64,000 nucleotides of DNA from Cognatundibacterium curvum (lineage in GTDB: Bacteria; Pseudomonadota; Gammaproteobacteria; Burkholderiales; Burkholderiaceae_D). The number at the start of each line of letters is the position of its first letter. The stretch's first letter is position 1. The DNA lies in the NCBI RefSeq assembly GCF_014284235.1, contig NZ_JACOGD010000004.1, positions 124,001-188,000 on the forward strand. Reading direction: 5' to 3'. The notes beneath the pieces are model-generated. The model made no database searches. It was not told the DNA's origin and saw nothing but the letters and a program-made list of their open reading frames with translations. Made by a program: the position numbers and the translations under genes. This document shows positions 8,085 to 16,609 of this stretch, in pieces.

Positions 8085-8947
8085 TATTTTTTCAAACGAT
8101 AAAGTGGATGCTCGCGTAGCGTAGCAAAACAAAAGGATTTCTGCTGCAAGCCCTGAATTAATGGTTCCAGATTGGCCGGTGCCCAGGGATCGCGACGTGA
8201 CCAAATGCCCAGATGGGCCATCACGATGTCACCATCTTTAAGGTCTCTCAGCATGCGCTGTAACAGGCTGGCATTACTGAATTTCTCACTCGATAACTCA
8301 TCCCCGGAAAACCCGGCTGGTGCCCAGCCCACATGCGCATAGCCACAGGCTGCACCGGCTGCACTCAGACCAGGTGTCAGCTTGCCGCCGGGCGCGCGCC
8401 AGTATGGGTCCAGATGCTGACCTGTGAGTTGCAGGAAACGCTGGTCTACCCGCTTCAGCTCTTCGCAGTATTGTGCCGGGGTCCATAGCAGACTCTGCCC
8501 AGCCTGAGCGCCGAACTGGGGCTTCAGCCGTATGCGGCCATCTGGCGCATCCGACTGCACATAGACGTGATCAAAGGTGTGACTGCCAAAAGCATGGCCA
8601 TCGGCCACCAGTTGCTTCCAATAGCCAGCCCATTCCGGCGACAGTGAATAATCACCGCGTGTGGTCTTTTCATTGGCCAGAAAAAAACTGGCTTTGATAC
8701 GGTATTTTCTGAGGGTGCTGGCGATGAATTCGGCTTGCGACTGGCTGCCGGTATCGAAAGTCAGATAGATGGTGCCGCGACAGGCCTTGCTAGCCGCGTT
8801 GGCGACATTAGCGGTGGCAGTGCCTGGCAACTGCGCATCAGCCGCCAGAGCGGCGGCGCTGAAACACAACAGGGCTGCGGCCAGCCCTGCCTTTGCCTTA
8901 CACTTTGCCTTACATATTGCCGGCACGGTTCGCAAAATACACACCAT
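8084..8947 (-). CDS. Polysaccharide deacetylase (NodB-like), secreted
   Basis: A NodB-fold deacetylase of about 287 residues with an N-terminal signal sequence (hydrophobic run LAAALLCFSAAALA). Visible motifs are TFDTGS (motif 1), SHTFDH (motif 2) and WRAPGGKLTP (motif 3). In motif 1 the usual second aspartate (TFDDG) is threonine, a change at a metal ligand that is also seen, as asparagine, in PdaA-type enzymes. The substrate may be N-acetylated glycan or peptidoglycan in the periplasm. The start is uncertain: the ATG at 8947 lies inside the end of the YncE-like gene, and a TTG at 8962 is possible. Translation is probably coupled to the gene upstream. Confidence 0.8.
   Translation of the reverse strand: MVCILRTVPAICKAKCKAKAGLAAALLCFSAAALAADAQLPGTATANVANAASKACRGTIYLTFDTGSQSQAEFIASTLRKYRIKASFFLANEKTTRGDYSLSPEWAGYWKQLVADGHAFGSHTFDHVYVQSDAPDGRIRLKPQFGAQAGQSLLWTPAQYCEELKRVDQRFLQLTGQHLDPYWRAPGGKLTPGLSAAGAACGYAHVGWAPAGFSGDELSSEKFSNASLLQRMLRDLKDGDIVMAHLGIWSRRDPWAPANLEPLIQGLQQKSFCFATLREHPLYRLKK
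8889..8912. repeat. 12-bp tandem repeat at the deacetylase N terminus
   Basis: On the minus strand TGTAAGGCAAAG is repeated twice in a row (approximate position). It encodes the repeated Cys-Lys-Ala-Lys in front of the signal-peptide core. It lies directly after the stop codon of the upstream YncE-like gene. Confidence 0.6.
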
Positions 8948-9884
8948 GCGGTGAACGGCCAACCGGGATCAGCTTGATCACTTTGCGGCTGGGGATATCG
9001 ACCACGGCGACTTTTTTAATCCAGCGCAGCGTCGCCCACAGGGTTTTGCCGTCTTGACTGACTTCCATACAATCAGGGCCACCCGGAACCGGAATTGAGC
9101 CTACCATTTCCAGGGTTTGCTGATCCAGGATGTTAATTTCATTCGAAGTGCGGTTAGACACAAAAATATGACGCTTATCGCCCAGCGCACGGAAGTTATG
9201 CGTACCGACACCGGCCTTGATACGCTTCACCGTTTTCTGCGCGCGCCAGTCGATCACTTCCACATAATCCTTACCCATGATGCCAACCAACAGATATTTA
9301 TCATCCGGTGTCATCACGATACCCGCTGGCAGCTTGCCAACCGGGAGTGTCCATTTCACTTTTTGGGTCGCCAGATCAATCGCCGACACCTGATCGCTGC
9401 CCTGCTGGGTGATGAACACCGTAGTGCTGGCCGCATCAAAGGCCATATGGCTAGGCAATTTTGCGAGCGGCACGCGGCTGCTCAGTTTCAGATCTTTGCC
9501 GTCATAGCGGTAAAAGTCGACGCGATCGAGGCGCAGGGAATTCGACACAAACCATTTTTGATCCGGTGAAAAACCAATCTGATACGGATCGGCGATATCG
9601 CTGATACGACGTTGAATCTGACCGGTCTTAGGATCGAGGAACACCAGTTCATCACCAACGGCATTGGCCACGATCAACGACTTGTTGTCCGGCGTCGCCA
9701 TCAGATGATGCGGTTCTTTACCGATAGGGAAGGTACTGATTTCTTTATACGTTTGCTGATCCAGCAAACTGACCGTGGCATCACGGGAGTTAAGTACCAC
9801 CACCACATTGGCATGCACTGCAGGAGCAGCAAATGGAACGAGGAAAGCAACCAGTAAAGACGCCAGCAAGGAACGACTACGCAT
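8910..9884 (-). CDS. YncE-like periplasmic beta-propeller protein
   Basis: A protein of about 324 residues with a signal peptide (SLLASLLVAFLVPFAAPAVHA) followed by repeated blades such as DQQTYKEISTFPIGKEPHH, PDNKSLIVAN and VPVGRSPHGVYF. This matches the YVTN/YncE seven-bladed propeller family, whose members bind partners or cofactors in the periplasm rather than acting as known enzymes. The ATG at 9884 is preferred over an in-frame TTG at 9899; neither has a strong ribosome binding site. Its last codons overlap the start of the deacetylase gene, so these genes are likely cotranscribed. Confidence 0.8.
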   Translation of the reverse strand: MRSRSLLASLLVAFLVPFAAPAVHANVVVVLNSRDATVSLLDQQTYKEISTFPIGKEPHHLMATPDNKSLIVANAVGDELVFLDPKTGQIQRRISDIADPYQIGFSPDQKWFVSNSLRLDRVDFYRYDGKDLKLSSRVPLAKLPSHMAFDAASTTVFITQQGSDQVSAIDLATQKVKWTLPVGKLPAGIVMTPDDKYLLVGIMGKDYVEVIDWRAQKTVKRIKAGVGTHNFRALGDKRHIFVSNRTSNEINILDQQTLEMVGSIPVPGGPDCMEVSQDGKTLWATLRWIKKVAVVDIPSRKVIKLIPVGRSPHGVYFANRAGNM

Positions 9885-10153
9885 GAAAGAAGACCGCAAA
9901 TAAAAGAATCAAGTCCGCATTTTACCGTGCAAAGACGACATAGTTTTTGTTTCTGTACATGGTTTTTCTGCTTTTGCCGCTAACTTGAGCAAAATCAAGC
10001 GCTTATCCCGATAAATTTACGCTATTTCACAAAAATTAGTTTTCAAAACCCCGCATAAATACTGGCTGCTGGCGACATTTCGGCCTGCACGCGCCATCTG
10101 CTGCGGACTTTTGATCTACAATTGCGCCACATTTTTTAGATTGAGGAGAAACC

Positions 10154-10510
10154 ATGAGCACTATTACTACCGTCAGCGGTTTGCAATATGAAGACAAAGT
10201 TGTCGGCGAAGGCGCAGAAGCGCAAGCTGGTAACCACGTCGTGGTGCACTACACCGGCTGGTTGCAAAACCCGGACGGCTCTGCTGGCAAAAAATTCGAT
10301 TCCAGCAAAGACCGCAACGATCCATTCTCTTTCCCACTGGGCGCAGGACATGTGATCAAGGGCTGGGATGAAGGCGTACAAGGCATGAAAATCGGCGGCA
10401 CCCGCATCCTGACTATCCCTTCCAGCCTGGGCTACGGTCCACGCGGCGCAGGCGGCGTGATCCCTCCAAATGCCACTTTGATTTTTGAAGTAGAACTGCT
10501 GGGCGTATAA
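10154..10510 (+). CDS. FKBP-type peptidyl-prolyl cis-trans isomerase
   Basis: A single-domain FKBP of 118 residues without signal peptide, so cytosolic. Conserved stretches include VVVHYTGWLQNPDG, KFDSSKDRNDPFSFPLGAGHVIKGWDEG (shown here as family landmarks), MKIGGTR and VIPPNATLIFEVELL. It would speed cis-trans isomerisation of proline peptide bonds during folding. GAGGAG lies eight bases before the ATG. A strong intrinsic terminator follows, so the gene is probably monocistronic. Confidence 0.95.
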   Translation: MSTITTVSGLQYEDKVVGEGAEAQAGNHVVVHYTGWLQNPDGSAGKKFDSSKDRNDPFSFPLGAGHVIKGWDEGVQGMKIGGTRILTIPSSLGYGPRGAGGVIPPNATLIFEVELLGV

Positions 10511-10582
10511 GCCTCTGGCCTGTTCGCTAAGCCCTGACGCTGCTGGCCCAGCTAACAGCGTAGAGCCAGCAACTCAGCCTAT

Positions 10583-10624
10583 AAAACGTCTGCCCGTTGT
10601 GCGCAACTGGCAGACGTTTTTTTT
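10583..10624 (+). terminator. Rho-independent terminator after the FKBP gene
   Basis: Perfect 12-base stem AAAACGTCTGCC / GGCAGACGTTTT with a 14-base loop, followed by further T residues. It ends the FKBP transcript. Confidence 0.9.
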
Positions 10625-10767
10625 GGTGTGGGGTTTGTGTGGTGGCGGGGAAATATTGTTATTTTTTGCACAAACATGCTAAATTAACCAGCTTGACACA
10701 TCGTAAAGATCCTGAACATCCTTCCCGGATAACTCAGACTGGATTCAAGCACACTTGGAAAGCCACT

Positions 10768-11079
10768 ATGCCTACACTTCGCGCGTCAAATCAAGCCTCC
10801 TGGCTGCACACCTTCTTGCTAAAAACAGTTGTCCTGAGTATCGCCGCATGCTCTGCAACTGCCTGCACTTCTACCACCACGAACTACTACGCCTCCCCCA
10901 ACGACAGCTTACTCGCAGTAGGCGACACGCCACCCGACGGGTATCCGCGCTCCTACCTAACCAAAGAAAAAAATGGCTGCATAGAGACGACTGAGAGTTG
11001 GAAGAAAGAGCCCAATTTGCTGATCGGTAAAGTCGCTTGGTTAAAACAGGTCGAGCATAAGACAGTCAGCTGTAGGTAA
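10768..11079 (+). CDS. Small putative lipoprotein
   Basis: I do not recognise this 103-residue protein. The ATG at 10768 gives a basic N terminus, a hydrophobic core (TFLLKTVVLSIAACSA) and a cysteine in SATAC-TSTTT that could be a lipobox. It would then be a membrane-anchored periplasmic protein of about 80 residues with two more cysteines (NGCIET and VSCR). Frames extending upstream to 10597 start inside the terminator of the FKBP gene and are not credible. A GGAAA lies before the chosen start. Confidence 0.6.
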   Translation: MPTLRASNQASWLHTFLLKTVVLSIAACSATACTSTTTNYYASPNDSLLAVGDTPPDGYPRSYLTKEKNGCIETTESWKKEPNLLIGKVAWLKQVEHKTVSCR

Positions 11080-11198
11080 GCCGGAATCGGGGCTCGGCAG
11101 CAGATTGATTGGGTAGTGCAAACAGTCCTATTATTCCAAAACTAAAATATCAACTTTACTCTTTTAATATAGAACTATCTATGCAAATGGAAGCACAA

Positions 11199-11738
11199 AT
11201 GTACTTTACGCCGATTGGCCCCACGTCAGATCGTGAAGTTCCAATTACATCATTCCCTGAGCGTCAGGATTATGAGCAATTCTATACTGCGTATGGTGAG
11301 TGCTTTTCCGCGTGGTCGAATGTAGAAATTAATTTGCTCAGCATATTTATTTTCTTATTGCAATCACCAACGTATGAAGCAGCAGCATCTGTTTTTTATT
11401 CGACTACGGGCTTTCGTGCGAAGTTAGATTTGGTTGATGCTTTAGTAAAAAGCTCAAAGCAATCAGACAAAGAACTCCACGATAACTGGAATACATTACG
11501 CGAAAAAACTATAAGACATTCTCGTTGCAGGAATCAGCTAGCTCATAACACCGTATTTTATGGACGGGAATCAGCTAACGAAAAACGCAAATTATTTATT
11601 GGAAACCCCCAGTTACCATATTGCAAATCGCGTCTTCACATACATGACCTAAAAGAAATAAAAGTGACTTTTTCATTGCTTGCAAAAGAGTTAAATTTTT
11701 TTTGGCAAGGACTAATTCACGATCACAAAGACACATGA
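11199..11738 (+). CDS. Hypothetical protein with a possible HEPN-like RNxxxH motif, AT-rich
   Basis: A 179-residue, largely helical protein of unknown function. The start at 11199 is chosen for the GGAAG eight bases upstream; in-frame ATGs at 11181 and 11187 are alternatives. Two features stand out: an aromatic helix AYGECFSAWSNVEINLLS and, about 100 residues later, RNQLAHNTVFYG. The R-N-x3-H pattern is the core of HEPN ribonuclease and nucleotidyltransferase-partner proteins, but the motif is short and can arise by chance. The gene is much more AT-rich than its neighbours and stands alone. I see no partner antitoxin or nucleotidyltransferase next to it. Confidence 0.6.
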   Translation: MYFTPIGPTSDREVPITSFPERQDYEQFYTAYGECFSAWSNVEINLLSIFIFLLQSPTYEAAASVFYSTTGFRAKLDLVDALVKSSKQSDKELHDNWNTLREKTIRHSRCRNQLAHNTVFYGRESANEKRKLFIGNPQLPYCKSRLHIHDLKEIKVTFSLLAKELNFFWQGLIHDHKDT

Positions 11739-12166
11739 GAAATCTAACTAGCTTGAAATTCTGTTTACGTGCATTGTGATTTACGAAGAAAAAATAACAT
11801 TAAATTTCCTTAAAGTGCTCCTTGTGCTTTCTTCTAAAATTAGCGTGCTTAGGTTTAATCAACAGGTACTTCTGAAGTATTAAATATTCGCTGCGACATT
11901 TTAATTGCAATAAGACAATTTTCATTACCATCCATACCTAGGTGTAAGCGATGTTTACTCTCCAATAAAATTCATACACATGGAGATAGTCAAGGGCAAC
12001 TCAAATCAAAGGCAACTGAGAACAATTTGTAGCTGCCACAAAACTAACACCCAACAAAAAAGCTACCCCATAAAACCGGGTAGCTTTTTTATCGCCACTA
12101 CGCTGCGATCACACCCGCAACATACGATAGCTGCAGTGCAGGCCAACGCTGAAAACAGCCGCTGGC
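11739..12166. other. AT-rich non-coding gap
   Basis: The 428 bases between the HEPN-like gene and orn hold no supported gene. The sequence stays AT-rich up to about 11980, like the gene to its left, then returns to the local composition. The only clear element is the terminator at 12056-12090. Confidence 0.6.
12056..12090. terminator. Bidirectional rho-independent terminator
   Basis: A 13-base stem AAAAAAGCTACCC / GGGTAGCTTTTTT with a short loop. The A and T runs on both sides let it work in both directions: for orn on the minus strand and for the AT-rich gene on the plus strand. Confidence 0.9.
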
Positions 12167-12754
12167 TTACTCCTTAATGAAATGCTGGCGGTAGTACTTG
12201 AGTTCTTCTATGGATTCCACGATGTCGGCCAGCGCGGTGTGTTTCTGGTGTTTTTTGAATCCGGCCAGCAGCTCTGGTTTCCAGCGGCGGCATAATTCTT
12301 TGAGGGTGGATACATCCAGATTGCGGTAGTGGAAGAAGGCTTCCAGCTTAGGCATGCCGCGCGCCATGAAGCGGCGGTCCTGGCAGATGGAGTTGCCGCA
12401 CATTGGCGATTTGCCGGCCGGTACCCAGACTTTGAGGAAGTCGATCAGGGCTTGCTCGGCATCGGCTTCGCTGACTGTGGAGGCTTTAACGCGGTCGATC
12501 AAACCGGAGCGGCCGTGCGTGCCTTTGTTCCAGGCATCCATTTTATCGAGGGTTTCATCAGACTGATGAATCGCAAACACCGGGCCTTCTGCCAGTACAT
12601 TGAGTTCTGAGTCGGTGACCACGACGGCGACTTCGATAATTCTGTCATTGTCCGGGTCCAGACCAGTCATTTCCATGTCTACCCAGATCAGATTGAGCTC
12701 ATTGGCGCGCGCTGCTGCTGCGTTGTTTGCTTGCATATCGGTCGCTTGTGACAT
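12167..12754 (-). CDS. orn: Oligoribonuclease
   Basis: A 195-residue DEDDh 3'-5' exonuclease that degrades short RNAs, including pGpG from c-di-GMP breakdown, to mononucleotides. The catalytic motifs are in place: [10 protein letters not shown] (Exo I, D and E), [10 protein letters not shown] (Exo II) and HTALADI (Exo III, His and Asp). Length and end (YYRQHFIKE) fit the family; the first 20 residues are a variable extension. The start codon is only 24 bases from that of the divergent M48 protease gene, so the two promoters must overlap or face each other. pGpG turnover links it loosely to the EAL and HD-GYP genes at 38-41 kb. Confidence 0.95.
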   Translation of the reverse strand: MSQATDMQANNAAAARANELNLIWVDMEMTGLDPDNDRIIEVAVVVTDSELNVLAEGPVFAIHQSDETLDKMDAWNKGTHGRSGLIDRVKASTVSEADAEQALIDFLKVWVPAGKSPMCGNSICQDRRFMARGMPKLEAFFHYRNLDVSTLKELCRRWKPELLAGFKKHQKHTALADIVESIEELKYYRQHFIKE

Positions 12755-12778
12755 AATTCTTCCTTAGCTTTTTTACGA

Positions 12779-14053
12779 ATGTCACATTTTCCCATGAATT
12801 CTGTCAGCTTTTCGGTTTTCTTCATCGGCTTTTTGCTGATTTCTGTGTGCTTGCAGTTCTGGCTCAGCGCACGCCATATCCGCCACATCCTGAGCAAGCG
12901 CGATAGCGTGCCAGCGCAATTCGCCGAAAAAATCAGTCTGGCCGCGCATCAGAAAGCGGCCGACTACACTGTGACCAAGACCAAGCTGGGCTTGCTGATG
13001 CTGATGCTGAATGTGCCGGTGTTATTGGGCTTCACGCTGTTTGGCGGGCTGCAATGGCTGTCGGTCACCATCGCGGGCATCACCGGGCCAGGCATGTTGT
13101 ACCAGCTCAGCCTGTTTGCCGCATTTGCGCTGATCACGGGCGTGCTGGACTTGCCATTTGCTTACTATTCGCAGTTTGTGGTCGAAGAAAAATTCGGCTT
13201 TAATAAAATGACACGCTCGCTGTTTGTGCGTGACCTGATCAAAAGCAGCCTGCTGGGCGCAGCGATAGGTGCGCCGCTGTTGTGGCTGGTGCTGACGCTG
13301 ATGGCCTCGGCCGGTGAGCTGTGGTGGCTGTACACCTGGCTGGTCTGGACTGGCTTTCAGTTCCTGATGATGCTGATCTACCCAACGTTCATCGCACCGC
13401 TGTTCAATCGCTTCACGCCGCTGAAAGATGACAGCTTGCGCAGCCGTATTGAAGGCTTGATGGCCAGAGTCGGTTTTGCCTCTAAGGGTTTGTTTGTGAT
13501 GGATGGCTCTAAGCGCAGCGCACATGGCAATGCCTATTTCTCTGGCTTCGGTGCAGCAAAGCGCATCGTGTTTTTCGATACCCTGATCGAAAAGCTGAGT
13601 CCGGCTGAAATCGAAGCCGTGCTGGCGCATGAACTGGGGCATTTCAAACTGCGCCACATCGTCAAGCGTATCAGCGTGATGTTTGTTTTTTCACTGGGTT
13701 TTCTGGCTTTGCTCGGTTATCTGAAGCAGCAGGTATGGTTCTATACCGGCCTGGGCGTTGATCCGCTGTTACTGGCGCAAAATGATGCGATGGCGCTGTT
13801 GCTGTTTATGCTGGTGCTGCCGGTATTTACTTTCCTGCTGTCGCCATTGGCAGCGATCAGCTCGCGCAAGCATGAATTTGAAGCCGATGCCTTTGCCGCT
13901 AAACATGCGAGTGCGCAGGATCTGATTGCGGCGCTGGTCAAAATGTATGACGATAACGCATCGACGCTGACGCCCGACCCTTTACACTCTGCATTCTATG
14001 ACTCCCACCCACCGGCCGCGATCCGCATCCAGCATTTGCTGGCCGCACAGTGA
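12779..14053 (+). CDS. M48-family membrane zinc metalloprotease (Ste24/CAAX protease type)
   Basis: A 424-residue integral membrane protease. The zinc motif is HELGH in EAVLAHELGHFKLRHI, and the distal glutamate lies in RKHEFEADAFAAKHA. Several transmembrane helices flank it, as in Ste24. Such enzymes cleave misfolded or prenyl-like membrane substrates; the bacterial role is protein quality control by inference. The ATG at 12779 is used; an ATG five codons later is possible and neither has a good ribosome binding site. The following pterin dehydratase and rsgA genes lie on the same strand with short gaps and may be cotranscribed. Confidence 0.88.
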   Translation: MSHFPMNSVSFSVFFIGFLLISVCLQFWLSARHIRHILSKRDSVPAQFAEKISLAAHQKAADYTVTKTKLGLLMLMLNVPVLLGFTLFGGLQWLSVTIAGITGPGMLYQLSLFAAFALITGVLDLPFAYYSQFVVEEKFGFNKMTRSLFVRDLIKSSLLGAAIGAPLLWLVLTLMASAGELWWLYTWLVWTGFQFLMMLIYPTFIAPLFNRFTPLKDDSLRSRIEGLMARVGFASKGLFVMDGSKRSAHGNAYFSGFGAAKRIVFFDTLIEKLSPAEIEAVLAHELGHFKLRHIVKRISVMFVFSLGFLALLGYLKQQVWFYTGLGVDPLLLAQNDAMALLLFMLVLPVFTFLLSPLAAISSRKHEFEADAFAAKHASAQDLIAALVKMYDDNASTLTPDPLHSAFYDSHPPAAIRIQHLLAAQ

Positions 14054-14087
14054 AGCGCAGCCCTGAGACTACTTTGAAGGAATGATG

Positions 14088-14435
14088 ATGAAAACTGCCG
14101 ACTTACTCGCACTCAAATCCCAGCATACAGAAACCGGACTGGCGGATGCGGAACTCAGCGCTTATTTTGCGGCGACGCCGGGCTGGAGCCAGGATGGCCC
14201 GCGTATCGTGAAGACCTATCAGTTCAAAAATTATTATGAAACCCTGGCCTTCATCAATGCGATCGCCTATGTGATCCACGCTGAAGATCACCATCCTGAA
14301 CTGGTGGTCACCTATAACCGCTGCCTGATCCGCTTCGACACCCATACCGTGAACGACGGCAAAGGCGGCATTTCAGTCAATGACTTTATTTGCGCGGCCA
14401 AGGTCGACGCGATTTTCGAGCAAAGCTTTTCCTGA
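14088..14435 (+). CDS. 4a-hydroxytetrahydrobiopterin dehydratase (PCD/DCoH family)
   Basis: A 115-residue single-domain protein with the family core [20 protein letters not shown] and [18 protein letters not shown]. It dehydrates the 4a-carbinolamine formed by pterin-dependent aromatic hydroxylases. Three ATG codons occur in a row; the third, at 14088, has GAAGGA at the right distance. The stop codon overlaps the rsgA start (TGATG), so translation is coupled. No phenylalanine hydroxylase gene is in the window, so its role here may be general pterin recycling. Confidence 0.92.
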   Translation: MKTADLLALKSQHTETGLADAELSAYFAATPGWSQDGPRIVKTYQFKNYYETLAFINAIAYVIHAEDHHPELVVTYNRCLIRFDTHTVNDGKGGISVNDFICAAKVDAIFEQSFS

Positions 14436-15340
14436 TGGCACACTTACAAGGACTGGTGATCGCCGCGCATGGCCGGCATTACCTGATACAGGCGGAACTG
14501 GATGGCGAGCAGCATAAACTGCACTGCGTCACGCGTGGCAAAAAGAGTGATGTGTCAGTCGGCGATGTGGTCGAGTTTGCGCTGACCTCGAAAAATCAGG
14601 GCGTGATCGAAGCCATCACCACCCGCAAAACCCTGTTGTATCGCTCGGATCAGTACAAATCAAAAATGCTGGCGGCCAATCTGACGCAATTGCTGATCGT
14701 GATCGCGACTGAGCCCAGCTTTAGCGATGACCTGGTATCGCGCGCCCTGGTGGCCGCCGAATCGGCAGGCATACAACCTGTGCTGATACTGAATAAAACC
14801 GACGTCACCGCTTCCCTCGATAAGGCCAGAGAGCGCGCCGGACTGTACGCGGGACTCGGCTATCCTGTGCATGAAGTGTCAGCCAAAGAGCAGCCTGAAG
14901 CAACCCGCGTGTTGCTGGAAACGCTGACACGCGGTCAAAGCACCATCCTGATCGGTCAATCCGGCATGGGTAAATCTTCGCTGATTAATCTGCTGATACC
15001 GGACGCCGATATCGCCACCCGTGAAATTTCAGCTGCGCTGGATACAGGCAAACACACTACTACCTTCACCCGTCTGTATCAGCTCGATGCACAGTCCTAT
15101 GTGATCGATTCACCGGGTTTTCAGGAGTTTGGTCTGCATCATCTGAGCGAAGGCATGCTGGAACGCGCCTTTCCGGAATTTGTACCGCATCTGGGTAAGT
15201 GCCGCTTCTATAACTGCCATCACCACACTGAACCTGGCTGCGCCATCCTGGCCGCGATCAGCGATGGCGAGATCAGCAGCATGCGCCACGAATTGTTCGA
15301 ACAACTGGTGCATGAATCTAAGCAAACCATAGGGTATTGA
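14435..15340 (+). CDS. rsgA: Ribosome small-subunit-dependent GTPase A
   Basis: A 301-residue circularly permuted GTPase that acts in late maturation of the 30S subunit. An N-terminal OB domain ([19 protein letters not shown]) is followed by the permuted motif order LNKTD (G4), [10 protein letters not shown] (G1) and DSPGF (G3). The zinc-binding tail [14 protein letters not shown] is complete. The ATG at 14435 overlaps the upstream stop by one base. A strong terminator follows. Confidence 0.95.
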   Translation: MAHLQGLVIAAHGRHYLIQAELDGEQHKLHCVTRGKKSDVSVGDVVEFALTSKNQGVIEAITTRKTLLYRSDQYKSKMLAANLTQLLIVIATEPSFSDDLVSRALVAAESAGIQPVLILNKTDVTASLDKARERAGLYAGLGYPVHEVSAKEQPEATRVLLETLTRGQSTILIGQSGMGKSSLINLLIPDADIATREISAALDTGKHTTTFTRLYQLDAQSYVIDSPGFQEFGLHHLSEGMLERAFPEFVPHLGKCRFYNCHHHTEPGCAILAAISDGEISSMRHELFEQLVHESKQTIGY

Positions 15341-15371
15341 GGCGTTTAGCTGGCGCGAGTCAGCGTTTCTG

Positions 15372-15410
15372 AAAAAAACGGCAGCAGACTGAGTCTGGCT
15401 GCCGTTTTTT
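15372..15410. terminator. Bidirectional rho-independent terminator between rsgA and the acetylation operon
   Basis: Long stem AAAAAACGGCAG with inner CAGAC/GTCTG pairing and CTGCCGTTTTTT on the other side. It lies between convergent genes and can end both transcripts. Confidence 0.9.
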
Positions 15411-15454
15411 CCATGAAACTCCGCACCGTGCTTAATGCAGAGTCAAAGTCAACA

Positions 15455-16600
15455 TCAGAGTTTACCCTGACGCAGACGTTCAAACCAGGCGCGTTCTTTG
15501 GGTTCGAACGGGCGCTGTATCATGCGCTCCGGGATTTCCCACAGTACCAGCTTAGGGGCTTCCTGACTGAATTCCTTGCTATGGAAGTAGGCTTGCGCAG
15601 CGCCGTGGAAAGCACCACCATCTTTCGCCAGATTTGCAACCGGCGCACCGACATGACGGCTCAGGAAAGGCACAAAATTACCACGCAGGCTGAACGAAGT
15701 ACCGATCAGCGACAAGGCGGGTAAACCGCTGTCACCAAACAAATCATCGCTATTCACCACCACCGGTGCAACTTCGCTGAGGGTAGTGATTTCAGTCGCT
15801 GGTCTGGCCCAGGCTGGCAGATCTTCCAGGCTGGAGACTTTATACAAATCGCCCATGCGTTCGCCCTGACGGCTCTTCACGCTGTCTGCATTGAGCGGTG
15901 CGGCGTCTGAGCTGATCCACTGTTTCTGGCGTAACTGGGTCGCAATATAAGCGGCGACCGCGTTGGCACCGGCTTCATTCCAGTGCGAATCGGTGCGGTA
16001 ATAACGCTCACCGCTCACAGCCTGCAGCGGCAAGCGCAAATCCAACACGGGCACCTGCGCCTGCTGTAATTCACCTATCCACTGATCCATACGCGTACCA
16101 AAAGCAGCCGGACGATACATGCCACAAGTATGGCTGCTTTCCATGCGCGCCTTGTCCGGCACCACGGCCACTACCAGCGGTATGCCTTGCGCTTTGAGCA
16201 GTGTTGCCACCTGCCCTACCATCCAGGCACGTGCTTTGGCGTTCTGGGCCGCGCCATCGAAACTGGTCAATTCATCGGTCAGAAAAAACCAGCCGGTACA
16301 TCCGGGCCTGATCTGAGCGCCGGTATCACGCGCCAGGTTCCAGCTAACCGCGCGTTCGGTCGCCGCAAAGGCTTTGCTGAAGATGAATTTTTCGTTCAGT
16401 TGCGATGTCAGGATGCGTGTGGATTCGCCTTGTGCGATTTTTTTCCAGTCGGCCATCTCACTCCATTTGTCAGCCGGAATCGCACGCAGGGTCTGAATAC
16501 CAACAGCAAAACCACCCAGCGTGATGGCCGCAAACGCAGCCGCCGGCAGGTATTTCCAGAGTCCGGCACGTTCAGGGCGATAGATAAATGCTTCACTCAT
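15455..16600 (-). CDS. AlgJ/AlgX-like polysaccharide O-acetyltransferase (WssI-type)
   Basis: A 381-residue protein with one N-terminal membrane anchor (about 17-37) and a periplasmic SGNH-type acetyltransferase domain. Landmarks are GWFFLTDELTSFDG, the DxHW-type motif in YRTDSHWNEAGANAV, and a GTSF block (SLIGTSFSLRG) that carries the putative serine nucleophile. In alginate and cellulose acetylation such proteins take the acetyl group delivered by the MBOAT partner and place it on the polymer. It is the last gene of a four-gene operon, nine bases after the MBOAT gene and with AGAGG before its ATG. Confidence 0.85.
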   Translation of the reverse strand: MSEAFIYRPERAGLWKYLPAAAFAAITLGGFAVGIQTLRAIPADKWSEMADWKKIAQGESTRILTSQLNEKFIFSKAFAATERAVSWNLARDTGAQIRPGCTGWFFLTDELTSFDGAAQNAKARAWMVGQVATLLKAQGIPLVVAVVPDKARMESSHTCGMYRPAAFGTRMDQWIGELQQAQVPVLDLRLPLQAVSGERYYRTDSHWNEAGANAVAAYIATQLRQKQWISSDAAPLNADSVKSRQGERMGDLYKVSSLEDLPAWARPATEITTLSEVAPVVVNSDDLFGDSGLPALSLIGTSFSLRGNFVPFLSRHVGAPVANLAKDGGAFHGAAQAYFHSKEFSQEAPKLVLWEIPERMIQRPFEPKERAWFERLRQGKL

Positions 16601-16609
16601 ATCAGCCTC

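Noticed and set aside
10597..10767. N-terminal extension of the small lipoprotein
   Set aside because: The extension would begin inside the FKBP terminator and would bury the signal sequence in the middle of the protein.
11199..11738. Complete toxin-antitoxin module
   Set aside because: Only one gene of the islet could be a toxin-like protein; no adjacent antitoxin or nucleotidyltransferase gene is visible, so the system claim is not made.
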